Of a DNA stretch of 64,000 nt, positions 1-12,398 are shown piece after piece. Source of the stretch: Rachycentron canadum (taxonomy: Eukaryota > Chordata > Actinopteri > Carangiformes > Rachycentridae); contig CM076650.1 of the NCBI GenBank assembly GCA_038496675.1, positions 23,722,265-23,786,264 on the forward strand, given 5' to 3'. The notes beneath the pieces were generated by a model that made no database searches, was not told the DNA's origin, and saw nothing but the letters and a program-made list of their open reading frames with translations. Every line of letters begins with the position of its first letter. Positions within the stretch are counted from its first letter, which is position 1. Made by a program: the position numbers and the translations under genes.

Positions 1-150
1 TCATTTTAAAAATGCAAGATAAAAATGCAAAAATTCACTGCTCCCAGCTTCTCGTACGAGAAGGTTTCCTGGTTTCCTTCTTCCTCTTTGACAGTGAGCA
101 GAGTATCTTTGGGTGACACTTGAAGATGTCCCTTTTTGAGACATTCCCAT
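1..150 (+). mobile_element. non-autonomous DNA-transposon-like repeat, internal part
   Basis: The words around 28-110 (aaaaattcactg, cccagcttctc, gtttcctggtttcc, gtatctttgggtg) resemble the interior of an abundant fish repeat whose ends read like ATTAATCGATTAATC. A copy in the opposite orientation lies at 39971-40280. It is truncated by the window edge. Identification is from memory of the family; strand is relative to that copy. Confidence 0.45.
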
Positions 151-641
151 CTCATCTTTTCCTTACTAAAAATGTTTAAAAACATTTTAACAGCTGTGAA
201 TCACACATTCCTGGATGTGATGTGATTGCTGTCATGGTTGTATGATATAGCTGAGATTAAAACCTTTGTAAACCATGAACAAACTGCTGATAGTCATCAC
301 AGTCATTAGCTGCTTACATGGATCAAAAAGCTTTATACACAATCATTCCAGTCCAAATACTGTTTAAATAATTCATGATAATTCACGTATTCAGGTATTC
401 AGTTCTGCTGACAGAGTTCATATTTGACAAGGTCTGGGCAAAAATTAAAAAATAACTACTGTAAGCAGACTTTTTTTTTCCTCTGACTTTCTCTATGTGT
501 GTGTGTATGTGGTGTGTTGTGTGTGTGACAGGAGTCATAATGAGGACCATGTAACCAGTGTCATAAAGGCTAGAAAAGAAATAAAAAAACAGAAACAATC
601 AAATCAAATTTTAGGTTTGGTCTGGCTCTGGATAGAACAGC

Positions 642-674
642 ACCTGGACCTGGACCTGGACCTGGACCTGGACC
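642..674 (+). repeat. hexanucleotide tandem repeat (CTGGAC)n
   Basis: About five and a half copies of the 6-nt unit CTGGAC, essentially perfect, inside intron 1. Confidence 0.95.
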
Positions 675-2375
675 ACGGTCCAACTATTAGTGACCTCAGC
701 TAACAGCTGGCTTTATACTAGCTACCATAAATCAATTCTTCTTTGCTGAGCTATGACAGCAAAACTTCCTGTGTAGGCTACTGTTGTAGCGTGGCAGGTG
801 TGAAACTGTTCATTACGTGGTATCAGGTCGGTGCACAGACTCACATACTTGCTGCTTCTGGATCCATAAGAACAACTCCAATCACTTTGTGTTTTGGGAA
901 ATTGTGATACTTTCGTGTTTATTTTTAAGACCAAACCATTTATCATTTCAACAAGAAAATAACTGGCACATGAATCAATAATGAAATTATGATGATGAGA
1001 TAAACTGGTCAATGTAGAAACCAAACTGTAAACTTGAGTCAGAGTGTTTGATTTGGTTTGACCTGCTTATCACAGTGGAAAACAGTTCATATAGACTGGT
1101 CTCTGCTTTTATCAATGTCCACTTGAAGGGAGCTGCACACATCTAAACTAACAAGGTCTAAAGTCTCACGGTTTATTATATAACAGGAGCTAATTCATTC
1201 AACCCATGCTGAAAGCTAACTTCCTCCATTTTATCTAATTAGTAATTTCCGAACTTGGTTGATAAATTAACTACCTGTTTGTGTTCTCACTCTGTGTGTG
1301 AAGTAATAAGTGGGATAAATGAGCAGATAAATCACTGAGAATAATTTGGCCCACATCTGTGTGCCGTCACACTCGGATGCCATGTTCCAGCGCGATGATG
1401 AGCTGGAGCAGAAAAGCACTATCCCTCATTCATCTGTATTAGTCACATGCAAATGATTATCAAATGTATTACACATTTTCCTACACTGGACGCTGCGCAG
1501 AAACAAATAATTTAATTATATTAGGATGCTAATTATCTCGCTAACTTGAGCCAGTTAGTTATAATGATGACTACCACCAACGTGATCCCATTGATGGTGT
1601 CACTAATGTAGTCTCTGGTCCTGGCTGTCCCTTGGGTGACAGGTCTGACTGCTATTTACTTTTTGTTGCATTTCAGTAACTTTTGTGTATTTTTAATGCT
1701 AGTCCATGTTGAGTTCCAAAACATGAAATGATAGGTTACCTTTTCCTCCAGAGAGTCAACAGTTTTCTTTGGCATTTCTCCGGCCACGACAGAAACATCT
1801 TTCCTCTCTCTCTGGACGTTGTATTAATGTGTCTCTGAAGTGTGCTGTCATTTCTACTATTGGATTTTAAAGGGCAAGTCTGCCCCGGTTCATCCCAGCC
1901 GAGTCTGTGTCTTTGTAATGTGTTTTAGATATAAATGTCTTCTCCCAGTTTACTGGTGTAGATGTTTTGCAGCCCCTGCAGAGCTGACAGAGAACAGGTA
2001 CTCTGACATGCATAGTAGTTTTTTTTTTTTTTGTTTTTTTTTAAAACTGCTCATCGTGTAGTTCAAATGACGGAGAGCACACTTCTTTTTTTAACACATT
2101 TTTATCAGTTTTATACATTCAACACTCACACAATGTTGTAACTAAAGTTTCTCAAATTGAACAAAAAAAAGGGAAATAAAATGGCCAATGATCAGATTAA
2201 ATGGCAAATCCACAAAATTACAGTGGAAAAAAAACATTCAAACATTGAGTGATTCATGAAAAGGAATTAAATATATTCATTGAGGTCCCAAAGTCTGAGA
2301 CCCATCTCCTATTCATCCCTTTAATTAAAACTTGAATTAATTATCTTCCAACACAGGGTGAAGAGTGAAAGAGAA

Positions 2376-2420
2376 CAGGGGCCAGATGTATAAACGAATG
2401 CGTACACACAAAAAATGTTT
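2376..2420 (+). mobile_element. possible end of a non-autonomous fish repeat
   Basis: The words gccagatgtataaac and gcgtacacacaaaaa resemble a widespread fish element whose end reads about CAGATGTATAAACGTGCGTA. Only this short piece is recognisable. Confidence 0.3.
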
Positions 2421-3039
2421 TTTCATTTTTTTTAGTTACAGAGAAGTGAAAAATAAAGAAGTAAGAATTTAATTAGTTTTTAGTTTTTAATTAGGTTTTA
2501 CTGTTTATACACCAAATAATTGTGTGTTCAGTGTTGCCTTTAGCATTGTTTATTATTATATCCTCATTATTTATTGTGACTGTATTGTCTCCACTACGTG
2601 TTATGTACTAGCTGTATGTTGATGCAGGTTAACAGCAAGCCAAACTTGGTTTCCATGTACAGTGAATAGCTTGCTCATTTCTTGACAGATGACAGGTGAA
2701 AAACGAGGAAAACTGAAATAAAAAAGAAGACAGAAAACACTCAGATGGTGTCACAACTTGCATAGTAAATCACTGCATTATGCAAAGCTACATCACATTC
2801 ATTTATGTTACTGGAATAAAATGTTGAATGTTAAATCCAACACAGCTCATTTTTAACTCACTGAAGGTAATTTTTACAATTTAACTAAAGTAACAAATAA
2901 GCAAACTTAAAGCTTTCGTAGGCTTGGAAAAAATGTATTGAACACTGAATTTTTCAGTACTTCACCATGGTTTTACTTGTGCATATTTCTGGTTTTGTGT
3001 GCACACATAGAGTTTTATGACTCTAGCCTCTGGCGTTTG

Positions 3040-3300
3040 GGGCAAGAATCTTTTCCAAGACTCATCTCTTCCAAGAGCACCTCCTCTCCTAACACCTTTA
3101 ACACCCTAATATGCCTAAATAGCACTTACGATGCACTATGTCCTTTCAGTGCACTTCTTTACCTGATCTGCTTGCACTTTGCCTTATTGAATAGATTTAG
3201 TACTTAGTGCTTACACCAAGGTCTCCTACTGAAGCTTTACTGCTGTCCTTCACTATATGTTACTGTGGATTAAAGCATCTGCTAAATGAGTAAATGTAAA
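3040..3300 (+). mobile_element. L2-like LINE 3' end
   Basis: The piece at 3057-3083 can be read as KTHLFQEHL, the usual last residues of the L2-type reverse transcriptase ORF. It is followed about 190 nt later by the typical 3' tail gcatctgctaaatgagtaaa at 3275-3294 and an ATGTAA-like end. It is 5'-truncated, as LINE insertions usually are, and not coding-competent. The tail is also shared by SINEs that use L2 machinery, but the ORF remnant favours a LINE. Confidence 0.75.
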
Positions 3301-4689
3301 AGCAAATACTTAGTATTAATAGCATACATAGTTTGGGACTTAGAGGCATCGGGGAAGAGGTAAATTCTGTGAAGGAATTTTCTCCATTTTAGTCTTGGTG
3401 GTGCAAACTAACACTTCATGATGTGCAGGTTATAGTGTTAGACAATGGTCCACTGTTTAGCTTCTATTATGGCTGATACTGTCCAGGTGGAGCCACTATT
3501 ATTATCTGTTGCCAGAGAACCCAAGGTCTTATAGATAAGGATGCAGGGAAAGCGTGTATCAGAAAACTGCTCATAACTAGCCCCAGACAAGGGTCAGTGA
3601 AGGGAGGCAAAGGGACTGACACACGTAGGAGTACGTAGGTAAGATATGTGACTATCTTCACACATATAGGTCAAAAATATAGATTAGCTTTATTTGGGTG
3701 AGGTACAGAAATGCATTGTAACCATGTGATGCTTAGAAATATATACGCCCCGTATACGCCACCTGAATCTGAACTCGTGGTGAACGTCATTATCTCAGCT
3801 CACAAGAATTCCCACCACACAAGCAAATCCCTGAACCCCAGAGATTTTGAATCTCCTCACATTCCCACATGCAATAGTGTAAAGTACCTTCATGGTTTAA
3901 ATGCTTAAAGCACCGGAAAGCGCACCTCTGATCTGAGCTAGCGGAATAAAATATCAGCAAAAAGGGGTTCTTTCTTTCAACAGAGGATCTGCGTCACAAC
4001 TTTCTTTAACAAGTGTGAGGGAAAAGAAATTTGGACAAGATAACGGGAAACACCTCAGGGTGCAAGCTAAAAGAATATCAGTAAAAACTATCAAATGCTA
4101 AATAAGCAGTAAGACCACCCTTTAGCTTCCACACAGTTTGAATCTTCATTGACTTTCCTGTCATTTGGGTTGGAGCTGTGTGTCATGGGACATTGGATCA
4201 TTTTTGACAGAAAGCCTCCAGTTCTTTGAAGGGTCGAAGAAAGTAAAAATCTTTATGTTCCATCAAGCCTCACTGTGTTTTAGATCTGGTGGCTGGGGAG
4301 ACTATGATAGACTTTTAGCCTCTTTCTAGTGTTCATGAAACGACTCTTGACCAATCATTAGGTTTAACGATACAATTACAGATTCAGAGCTGGGAATAGG
4401 CAAATGTATATCCAAGCCCTTTCTCCAGAGGGTTCCTTGAATATATAGTCAGACTATCTGTATAGTTTAATGACCTACACTGTGAATGTTTGAATTATGT
4501 ATTCAAAATGGAACAAAACAATACATTGATTTGTGTTATTAGTTAAATTGTTTAATTATAAAATGTTTGTTTTCTTACTTTTTCCTATCCCTGTAGGTCT
4601 GATTGCCTGTTTATAACACATTATTAGATTGGGGACTGTTGCCTCATTAAATTTTTTATTTCTTTTTTTAAAGCCCTTTTTTAGTTGGG

Positions 4690-5255
4690 CAGCTACTGGA
4701 TGGATTGTCATGTTTTTTACATTTGATGTCCACAGAGGATGAAGCCACAGACTTGATTCTCTCGATGACTGCCGAATAGATTAACATGAAATGTACAGTC
4801 ATTCATATTCCCATCAGGATGAACCCTGGTAATTTAATTTCATCTTGAGCCACCAGCAGATCTTTTTTTTTTTTTTTGTCTAAGATTTTAGTTTATGATA
4901 ACATACCTACAAAAATTAGATTCCCATCAGCCTCAACTTTGCTTTTATTTAATTCTAATTAGCAAATGTCAGCATGCTAACAGTAACATTTTGAACATTA
5001 GCATTTTAGCACCTTCTCCACACACAGTTGGTCGAAATGTGAATTTGGCCAATATTAATGTGTAGTGCTAATGTTGCTAATGATGCTAAACAATGCAAAC
5101 ACCTTATACTAATATTGTGAACTTGACACTTTCTAATGATCAGATTATAGCATTGCCACTGTGTTAGCATACTGACATTAGTATTTAGTCCATATCACCA
5201 CTATCAATAACTACAGCTCCACAAAGGTGTTAGCATGGCTGTGAGCTTGTAGCCC
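4690..5255 (+). mobile_element. abundant teleost interspersed repeat (unclassified)
   Basis: Contains ctactggatggattgtcatg, ccacagaggatgaagcc and gagccaccagcagatc, followed by a run of TGCTAA/GCATTAGCA words to about 5255. This order is typical of a very common fish intergenic repeat made of about 70-nt related units. A second, shorter copy lies at 63568-63735. It has no ORF. Confidence 0.6.
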
Positions 5256-6059
5256 TGCTTGAGAATATCATGCCACAGTAAGGTGTATAAATTGCCACCT
5301 TAGTTTCATTCTTCACAGTTTCCTGGGCTGCTGTGTGCAAACAGTTGTGTACCCAAGCACAAAACCTTTGCATCTGTTCCCATTCACCAGGAACAAAAAA
5401 GAGATTTCACCAACTGTGCAGGTGGGAAAAGGGTGAGGGGTCATAAGGTCAGGTGGAAACTGATGATATGGTGATACGCTGCAGTGTGCCAGTGTGTGTG
5501 TGTGGACATGTGTACATGTTGAGTCTCATCCTGCTGCGTCCCACTAGCACACTGACCTTTTACTCTGTCGGTGGGAAAGCAGAGGGCGTCTTAATTACCC
5601 TCAAAACAGCAACACTGCTCAGCCACAGGATGTCACACAACCCACTGTACACACACAACACATGGTCTATAGGAGACAGTGAGAGAGACACAGAGAAAGT
5701 CCCTAATACTATCTGCAAAAGGTCACTTAACACTATTGTATTGACCCACATGTAAGTGTTGTACGTGTGTAAACTGGCAAATGACTATAGCTCTAAATAG
5801 ATGTTTTTTATACAGCTGTTTCTGTGTTTGACACACTCACAGTGGACAACTGGAGAACATGACATTAGGTGAAGTGAAAACAGAAGTGAAACAGAAGCTT
5901 ATTAATTGAGTTGACAACAGCTATGCTGATTAATGTTCAATAAAAGCTCAGTGAGTAGAAAGCCAATGAGCAATCCTTCAAAACCGCCATTAAACAAGTA
6001 TAAACTTTTATAAAAGTGACATTTTCATCTCTTCCCACCTGCCTTTAAATCCAGCTTAA

Positions 6060-6440
6060 ATCCTAAAGGCTTGACTACTGTAACCGGTGTACGCTAGAAT
6101 CAATCAGTCGACCTTGTCTCGCCTGCAACTGGTTCAGAATGCTGCAGCTTAGCCTAACTGGTTCCAGGGCGAGGGTTCACTTCATCCCTCTCTCCATTAG
6201 TTTGTTTTGAAAGCCCTCAATGGTTCAGCTCCTCCCTATATCACAGACCTCTTAACCCCCTACACTACATCCAGGTCCCTCTGATGGGCCTCCTAACTGT
6301 CCCTCGCACTCACCTTACATGCAGAGGTCACTGTGCTTTCTCCGTCATGGCCCCCAGACTGTGGAATACTCTACACATGTCTATCATATCTTCCCCATCC
6401 ATTGTCTCCTTCCAATCAGGTCTAGATTTGAGGCTTGAGT
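6060..6440 (+). mobile_element. L2-like LINE reverse transcriptase relic
   Basis: Broken C-terminal part of an L2-type ORF2. LDYCN is readable at 6070-6084, LQLVQNAA at 6123-6146, KALNGSAPPYITDLL from 6210, and RLWNTL from 6356. These lie in three different frames, so at least two frameshifts have occurred, and the element is dead. The order of motifs matches the region after the reverse transcriptase active site in L2-type LINEs. It may be related to the L2-like tail at 3040-3300, but 2.7 kb separates them and they need not come from one insertion. Confidence 0.8.
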
Positions 6441-7559
6441 AGGATTATAGCGAGCAAGGTCACTCACCTGTCAGTCATAGCAGCCACATCTTCCATATAC
6501 CATATATATTATAAAAAAAATTAAAATTCACCTTTGTTTGGCCCCCAGTACATCTAATGTTTTAAAAACTTTTGCCTCTCGCCTTTAAATGCAAGTGTGG
6601 AGTCCTGCTCGATTTGACCTGATTTGAGGAAAAGTGCACACAGTGAGCTGCAAGGAGAAGCTGAGCCCTGTGTGGCACAGTAGATAGCTGACCTGCTGTT
6701 GATTTAGCTCACACAAGGCCTCCTGAAGTTTGAGTGCCGTCTGTCCCTGAGTAAATGCTCTAAGGCTTTGATTCACAAAGTGACACGATGATGAAATGGT
6801 GACTCGTCAGCTGGGGTCCAGCAGTGCCATCAACAAACAGTTGTCCTGCTGAGCCCATGGAATCAAATTCCAAACTCTGCCCTTTAGAACAACACGTTTC
6901 TGATGTACATTTTGTGTTAAAATAACGCATTTCTCTAGAGAATATATTCATGACTGGCAGTGAAAAGCCTTGGGTGATATAAAAAGAGACTCATTCGTTG
7001 CAGAAAAAATAACATTTTATTCTAGTACTGTTTTGATTATGTTCATTCATATTTACTTTGACTTTTTTTGGAGCAAACTTAAGAAACTCACTGCAATTGT
7101 AGAGGAATACTGAGGCTTGATGGCTGTAAGGACGTGTGGATGAGACAAAGTTTGTTTCATCATCACATAATTAAAAACTTCAGTGTTTCTCTTCTGACTG
7201 TGGCTGTCTTGTCTACTTGGCCTTAGCTGCCCACGGCTTAAGAGATATCTGCCTGAGAAAAAAGAATAACTCCCAATTGAGAATCTTTTGTCCTGACTTA
7301 TCTGTTGATAATGATCTGATGGTGATCTGTTCAAAATGTTCACTTATTTCATTAACGAAGGGTTTGAAAGTCAAACCTGGCATCAGGAAACTTGGCATTA
7401 GGGTAGCTCCATGTGATGTAACGTTGCTAGGTAAGTGGTTAGTGGACAAAACAGCTATGTGTTCACTGGGTGCCCTGCGTTGTCGCCTCCACTGAATTCT
7501 CTGAATATCCCCATTCACATCAATGAGGGGGCTGTATGTTTTCCAAAGACTGCACATAA

Positions 7560-8020
7560 GGATGGACCTCTGTAACACCCATAGATTTCTGAAGAGCAGT
7601 CTGGAAGCTCAGAGTGAGCTGCTCTGCTGTTGCCATCTTGGCAACACCTGGCTAATCCAAAAGTAGGCATCGAGGTGGGTTGCGTGACTTCAGTGACTGC
7701 TGTTTGTGGCAAGTATATGCTCACCCACCTGTGCCTTAAAGTGGCCACATCCTCAATTATGCAGAACTTTAAGCTTGAATGAATAACAAAAATTTACCCC
7801 TGTACAGATGCAATAAAAGATGAAATCGGCTATAGAGACCAAAACTCTCTTTTGTACCAGACAGTAAACATGTTTATTTCTTCATTCATTTTAACATGGG
7901 AGTCCATGTGGACTGAGCCAGACTCTGGAGCCAGACTCTAGGGGTCAGAGGAGGTTCAGGTTTTAGCACTTCCATGTTTGCTTCATTTTTCAGTCTTGGG
8001 GGATGCTGCTTGGTTTTTCC
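7560..8020 (+). mobile_element. abundant percomorph interspersed repeat (unclassified), fragment A
   Basis: Contains cccatagatttctgaagagc, ctgctctgctgttgccatct, cacctgtgccttaaagtggc, ttatgcagaactttaag, gctatagagaccaaaac, tgtaccagacagtaaacatg and ttttaacatgggagtc. I recognise these in this order from a very frequent repeat of spiny-rayed fish. There is no intact ORF. A related fragment is at 9775-10135. Confidence 0.6.
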
Positions 8021-8579
8021 ACACAGGGCTTCAGATCATAATCTTTTCATGTTTTAAATGCAGTGCTGCACAGCGTACAGCTGTCAGTCAGCCAGCTGTC
8101 TGTGATTGCCTTTGCGTTGCATTCAAGTGCAAGTTGTGGCTGATCAGGGATCCTTGTTGGCATGTATTGTTTGGGGTAAGCTCACTGTGTCAGTGTCCTC
8201 ATTAATTGGAGCTACAGGTTGGGGTGACAGGGTGTCATAACATCTGTCGTCTGCTGTGATGCACAAAGAAAAGTGTTTCAGAGGTGTTGACAGTGAAGAG
8301 AGAGTGATGGCTCACTGCTACTGCAATATGTAAATGCACTGTAGGGGACCGGTGGTGCCTGATCAGGACATTGTGTGAGTGTGTGTTTGTCAGGATTTGT
8401 CACATAACCCATGGATCGATGGTGGTTCTGTTTCCATGTCCAGTGTCTCTTTTACTTCCTGCCACAGTGGTCTCTTGTGTTAAGGTTCATTAACTGGTGT
8501 GATATCAGTTGGTTGTTGTGATTTCACTAGTAATGCCATTCTCCCCTGTTATTCTCATTATAAAATTAAAGGTTATTGT

Positions 8580-8655
8580 TTCTGCACCAATGTTTTTTGT
8601 AATGTTCTTAATGTAATATCTTGCACCAATAAAGTTTTTTGAATTTAATTGAATG
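8580..8655 (+). mobile_element. possible retroposon 3' end
   Basis: Ends with ttgcaccaataaagtttttt followed by a GAATTTAATTGAAT-type tail, a form common at the 3' ends of fish LINE copies. There is an AATAAA hexamer near 8629, but no gene ends here on the + strand, so I read it as an element tail rather than a polyadenylation site in use. Confidence 0.3.
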
Positions 8656-9085
8656 CTGTCGTCCCATTTTAACATTTATTTATCCAAAAATGGGCCTCTG
8701 TCTGATTTGCACCTTTCTGATATAAATTCATACAGAAGCTTTTTAGGTCAGATTCCTCAATGAAGTAACAGAGCTCACTGTTAGACATAGTGTGTTGTGT
8801 TTCTGTGGCTTGAATCTCTGGATGGGATGGAAAAATGTGGAAGGTGGAAGTGAATAAATCTCTGTGGCTACAGTTGAGTTTCCCCCGAGGTGAGACACTT
8901 AACTTTCAGTGCTTCACTGGATTTTCAGCAGCAGGATGCGGTTTACTGGGAAAAACTCCCGGAGTATACCTGAATACAAACGTCCTCGGTCCAGCTTGTC
9001 GAATGAATAAAGATTTAATGTGGTTTGAAAAGCATTAACAGTGAATCTGTGAAGGTAATGTTGTGTCCTGTGTCTTCTCCCTCAG

Positions 9086-9188
9086 ATGAAGACTGTGAGC
9101 GTAGCACTGGTGTTGTGTCTCAACGTGGGAGTGGACCCTCCTGATGTGGTCAAGACCTCCCCCTGTGCCAGACTGGAGTGCTGGATAG
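9086..9188 (+). CDS. rptor: raptor coding exon 2 (start of RNC domain)
   Basis: Raptor is the scaffold subunit of mTORC1 that binds mTOR and recruits substrates carrying TOS motifs. This 103-nt exon reads 34 codons, starting MKTVSVALVLCLNVG and ending CARLECWI, plus the first base of an Asp codon. It matches remembered vertebrate raptor from about residue 55 almost exactly, with Ser for Thr in KTSPCAR. The acceptor is a pyrimidine tract ending ctcag and the donor is ATAG|gtgagt. The upstream intron is phase 0 and the downstream one phase 1. The first codon is ATG, but in known raptor this Met is internal, so the exon is called as internal; exon 1 (about 54 residues in mammals) is not in the window. 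The hydrophobic run after the Met is the first strand of the caspase-like fold, by family knowledge. Confidence 0.97.
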
Positions 9189-9774
9189 GTGAGTGAGTCC
9201 AAACACGAAAATGAACAGACATTCAGTGGAACAAAAAGCTCCACTGAAGAAGAGATGTTGTGATACAATTTTTTTTTTTTTTTTTTCCTTCCCAAAAACA
9301 ATCCCGATACCTGAACTTGTGTATCAGCCGGTACTGAGCACTGATCTGATACCTTCACATTTAAAACCCAGCTGTATACTGCTAATGTTATATGGATGTG
9401 ATGTGATCATTGTGTGGTTTCTTTTATCTAATTTGACTTTCAGTCATAAAAAGTAAATCTATGAATAAATAATAATTCCTTTAAAAAAAAAAAAAAAAAC
9501 AGTAGCTCTACAGCAACTTAAAAACCAAATAAATCTAGGAATAAATAATAGATAAAATAAAAAATAAAATGTTTGTGGAATTTCTCCTGTCATTGTTAAA
9601 CACTTTCCATCATTTGCTGCTGCGTTTTGTCCCGTTTCTTCCTTTTAGCATTGATGAACTCATCCTGCTCTTTTGTGTGATGTGTCTTCAGAGGCTTCAT
9701 TAGATTGATAGAGTTGGAATTGACAACTCTGGTGCTAGTGGGACTTTTCCAGAGTAAAGTGTTGCCAAATTGCA

Positions 9775-10135
9775 TTTTCCTAATGAGTTTATGGTCTCAA
9801 TCGCTAGTTTCAAATCATCAATACAACATGATGTTCATTTTTTAAATAATGGTCCCATTTAGAGTAAAATGGGACCATTATTTAATAGACTGTAAAGTAG
9901 GGTATGCATTAGGACGTGGCTATAGTGTGATTGACAGATGTGCCACACAATCAGGATAGAGCGCAGAGCAGGTCAGATCCACCCCTCACTCCTCCTCAGC
10001 TCCACCTTCCCCTCCAAATATGGTGTCTTCTGGTTTCAGAAAACCAAATTGGCGACGGCCAAATTACAAACTGGAAGCTTCGAAATGACCTTTCACAAAC
10101 CAATGACATCACGGTGGGTTGCACTATCCCTTTGA
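9775..10135 (+). mobile_element. abundant percomorph interspersed repeat (unclassified), fragment B
   Basis: Contains atgagtttatggtctcaatc, ctagtttcaaatcatc, aggacgtggctatagtgtga, ttgacagatg, ccacccctcactcctcctca, ggcgacggccaaattac and aaccaatgacatcacggtgg. These sit in the order I remember for a common spiny-rayed fish repeat, probably the same or a linked family to 7560-8020. It carries an extra inverted segment forming a perfect hairpin at 9842-9885 (see findings). Confidence 0.6.
9842..9885. repeat. perfect 19-bp inverted repeat (6-nt loop)
   Basis: The left arm 9842-9860 and right arm 9867-9885 are exact reverse complements of 19 nt, with loop agagta. It lies inside the repeat at 9775-10135. 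Confidence 0.95.
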
Positions 10136-12398
10136 AGGCTATGGTTTTGGAGCTGAGAGGAAGAATTTATTTCTTAACAGGAACGTTAGCTATTAGCAGC
10201 AGTTGGCAGCAAGCAGCAATATGTGGTATTGGATCAGTGCCTGAGTTTGCGTACCCGCTGATATCTGGCCCTGTATTTTAGGGAGTCTCTGAGGCTTTTC
10301 CAATGCTAGTATTGGAAACAGAAGCTCTTGTACAACATGTTTCGTTCCACTAACGTTTATGCAGATATATTGCAGACCTTCACAGCAAAGTTTAGCTTTT
10401 ACCATGCAATTTTTTGAGGATATTCTTTCCCATGGGAGCGCTACTCATAAAGACTCTGTCAACTGAGGATGAAGCAGTTGCCCCCACCAGAACCTCTCAC
10501 AGAACACAGAACAAAAACAAAAGGAACCATCTCCATTGAATGGGAACCTCACAACCACTGCTCAGCTCCCCAGAGACTCCTTGACTCTGAAGAGAGAGGA
10601 AAGCACATTAAAGAGTATCTTAACTTTCTGAGCTGCTCCTGAGGACGCTGACAATCTGCAGACCTGCCACTGAGACAGTGTTTGGGAAGTAAAGCCAGAC
10701 GTGGCGTCCTAAAATGCACCGCAGTGTCTAATTTAACCACATGTGCTTCTTCTAAATGCTAATACAAAGTATTACATCTGCTTTTCAGAGGCCATGGTGT
10801 GTGTGGTTTTTCTTTTAACCCTATTAAGCATACAGAAGTGTATACGCTTCCAAAAATCATCTCGTTTTCAGAACATTAATGCTCTACAATGGTTTGAGCT
10901 AGAGACATGCTGTTTTTGTCTCCTTTTAATTAGAAAATCTTTGCTTTCTAACAAGCAAATGTGGGATATCTACATTTGTGAATTAAGTTAGGTAAGATTT
11001 GGATTAGTCTCACACTTTCACTAGAGCATTCCTTCTTTATTTCTGTGTTAATCGATGGATTCTCACCCTCACACCATCTTTGCTAGTGATGTCTAGAGTG
11101 ATGTCTCTACATCGGTCACTCCTGGCTCCAGTGTTTAATGTCACAGCTCATCAGTGTCTCATTCAGAGGCCTAGCTGTCAGTTGCTTGTATACCCAGAGT
11201 AAATGGGAGTTCGTACACAATAAAGACAGAGAGACATGGACAGTAAGATCTTTAGACATTAGAGGCTTTGCAGCTGATTTTTCAGGGAGAAGGAAATGAC
11301 ACCCATGATGACTGCTCATAAGAATAGAGCATAACTCATGTTCAGTTAAAGATACAATCTTCAAATCGCCTCTTGTAACGTGAAACTTTCTGTGTTGAAG
11401 TTTTCTTTTGATATATTTTCTTTCTTTATTATGGTTTACAGTGATTTTTATCTGTCAACTAAGGAAAAAATCAGTGGCCATTTTTTGTTTTATTAGCTAC
11501 TGTCCCCTATTACAGAGAACAGAAGTCTTTTTTGAGTGACATAATAATGTAATAATTATGTAATTAGCTGAGATTGTACTGACTCTGAATATGTGGATCA
11601 CTTGGTGAAACTTTTCAAAATGACAACACAACACAAGGATATGAAAAAATGGAGTCTTCATGTGGGTCTAAAAGGGTTAATTTTACTGTCACTATAACAG
11701 GAAATAGTGCAAGTAGAGGTTTCACTGTTGCACTATACACCTCCACCATGATGTTTAATTTGAGAAAAATATATGAAAAATATGTAGAGATTCTGAATTT
11801 CTCAATTTTTATGTAATATGAAATTACTTATGATAACAAAAAACATTCAGTGAAACAAAAGTCATCAGTCATTGACTCATCACAGCCATCGTGTTGTTGT
11901 GATAGTGCAGTGTACGACGTCCTCAGTGGTTTAATTCTCTGCATAGCATATCAGTTTCTCCTGCAAACCAGCCAGTAACGTTCTTCTGCCTGCTGAGTGC
12001 AAGCTGATCTGTCCTCAATCTATATTCAGCTATTCTTCATTCCATATTGATTTACTCTAATCAATATTTCAACCCGAGGGGCCGCTGCTCTTTTTCCAAA
12101 CCCTGCTTTAGATTTATTAAGAAAATTTCCTCTGATGCTGAGCAGATAAACTAAACTATAACTTGCCCTTGTAATTGTGGTATTTTGTATCTTAAGTCTA
12201 AATATTAAATCATTTTAGCTTTGTTACATTGTTTTGGATATCACTGCCAGATAACTGTGTAATACTGTAATGATAATGTGGGTGGGAAATAATATAATTA
12301 GGCTTGTTTTGTCACCACCAGATTTTGCTCTGCTATGACTGTTGTATGCTGTGGTATGTGTGATTGAAGTGTGTGTACACTGTGTGTTTGTTTGCCAG

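Larger units (their letters stand above)
1..9085 (+). other. rptor: rptor intron 1, 3' part
   Basis: Intronic sequence upstream of exon 2; the intron's 5' end is outside the window. It is AT-rich and largely made of old interspersed repeats (listed separately at 1-150, 642-674, 2376-2420, 3040-3300, 4690-5255, 6060-6440, 7560-8020 and 8580-8655). The stretches 680-2370, 2430-3030, 3310-4680, 5260-6050, 6450-7550 and 8030-8570 hold no coding or RNA gene that I can recognise. 1330-1570 looks like a possible conserved block. 3980-4460 has the texture of an old repeat, but I cannot name a family. I do not see raptor exon 1 or a CpG-rich promoter, so both should lie further upstream. Confidence 0.85.
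9189..12398 (+). other. rptor: rptor intron 2
   Basis: A 3,210-nt phase-1 intron between exons 2 and 3, from gtgagt to tttgccag. It holds a fragment of an abundant fish repeat (9775-10135) containing a perfect 19-bp hairpin, poly(T) at 9269-9288 and poly(A) at 9482-9500. 10140-12398 shows no gene or repeat that I recognise; open frames there are short and have no family resemblance. Confidence 0.92.
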
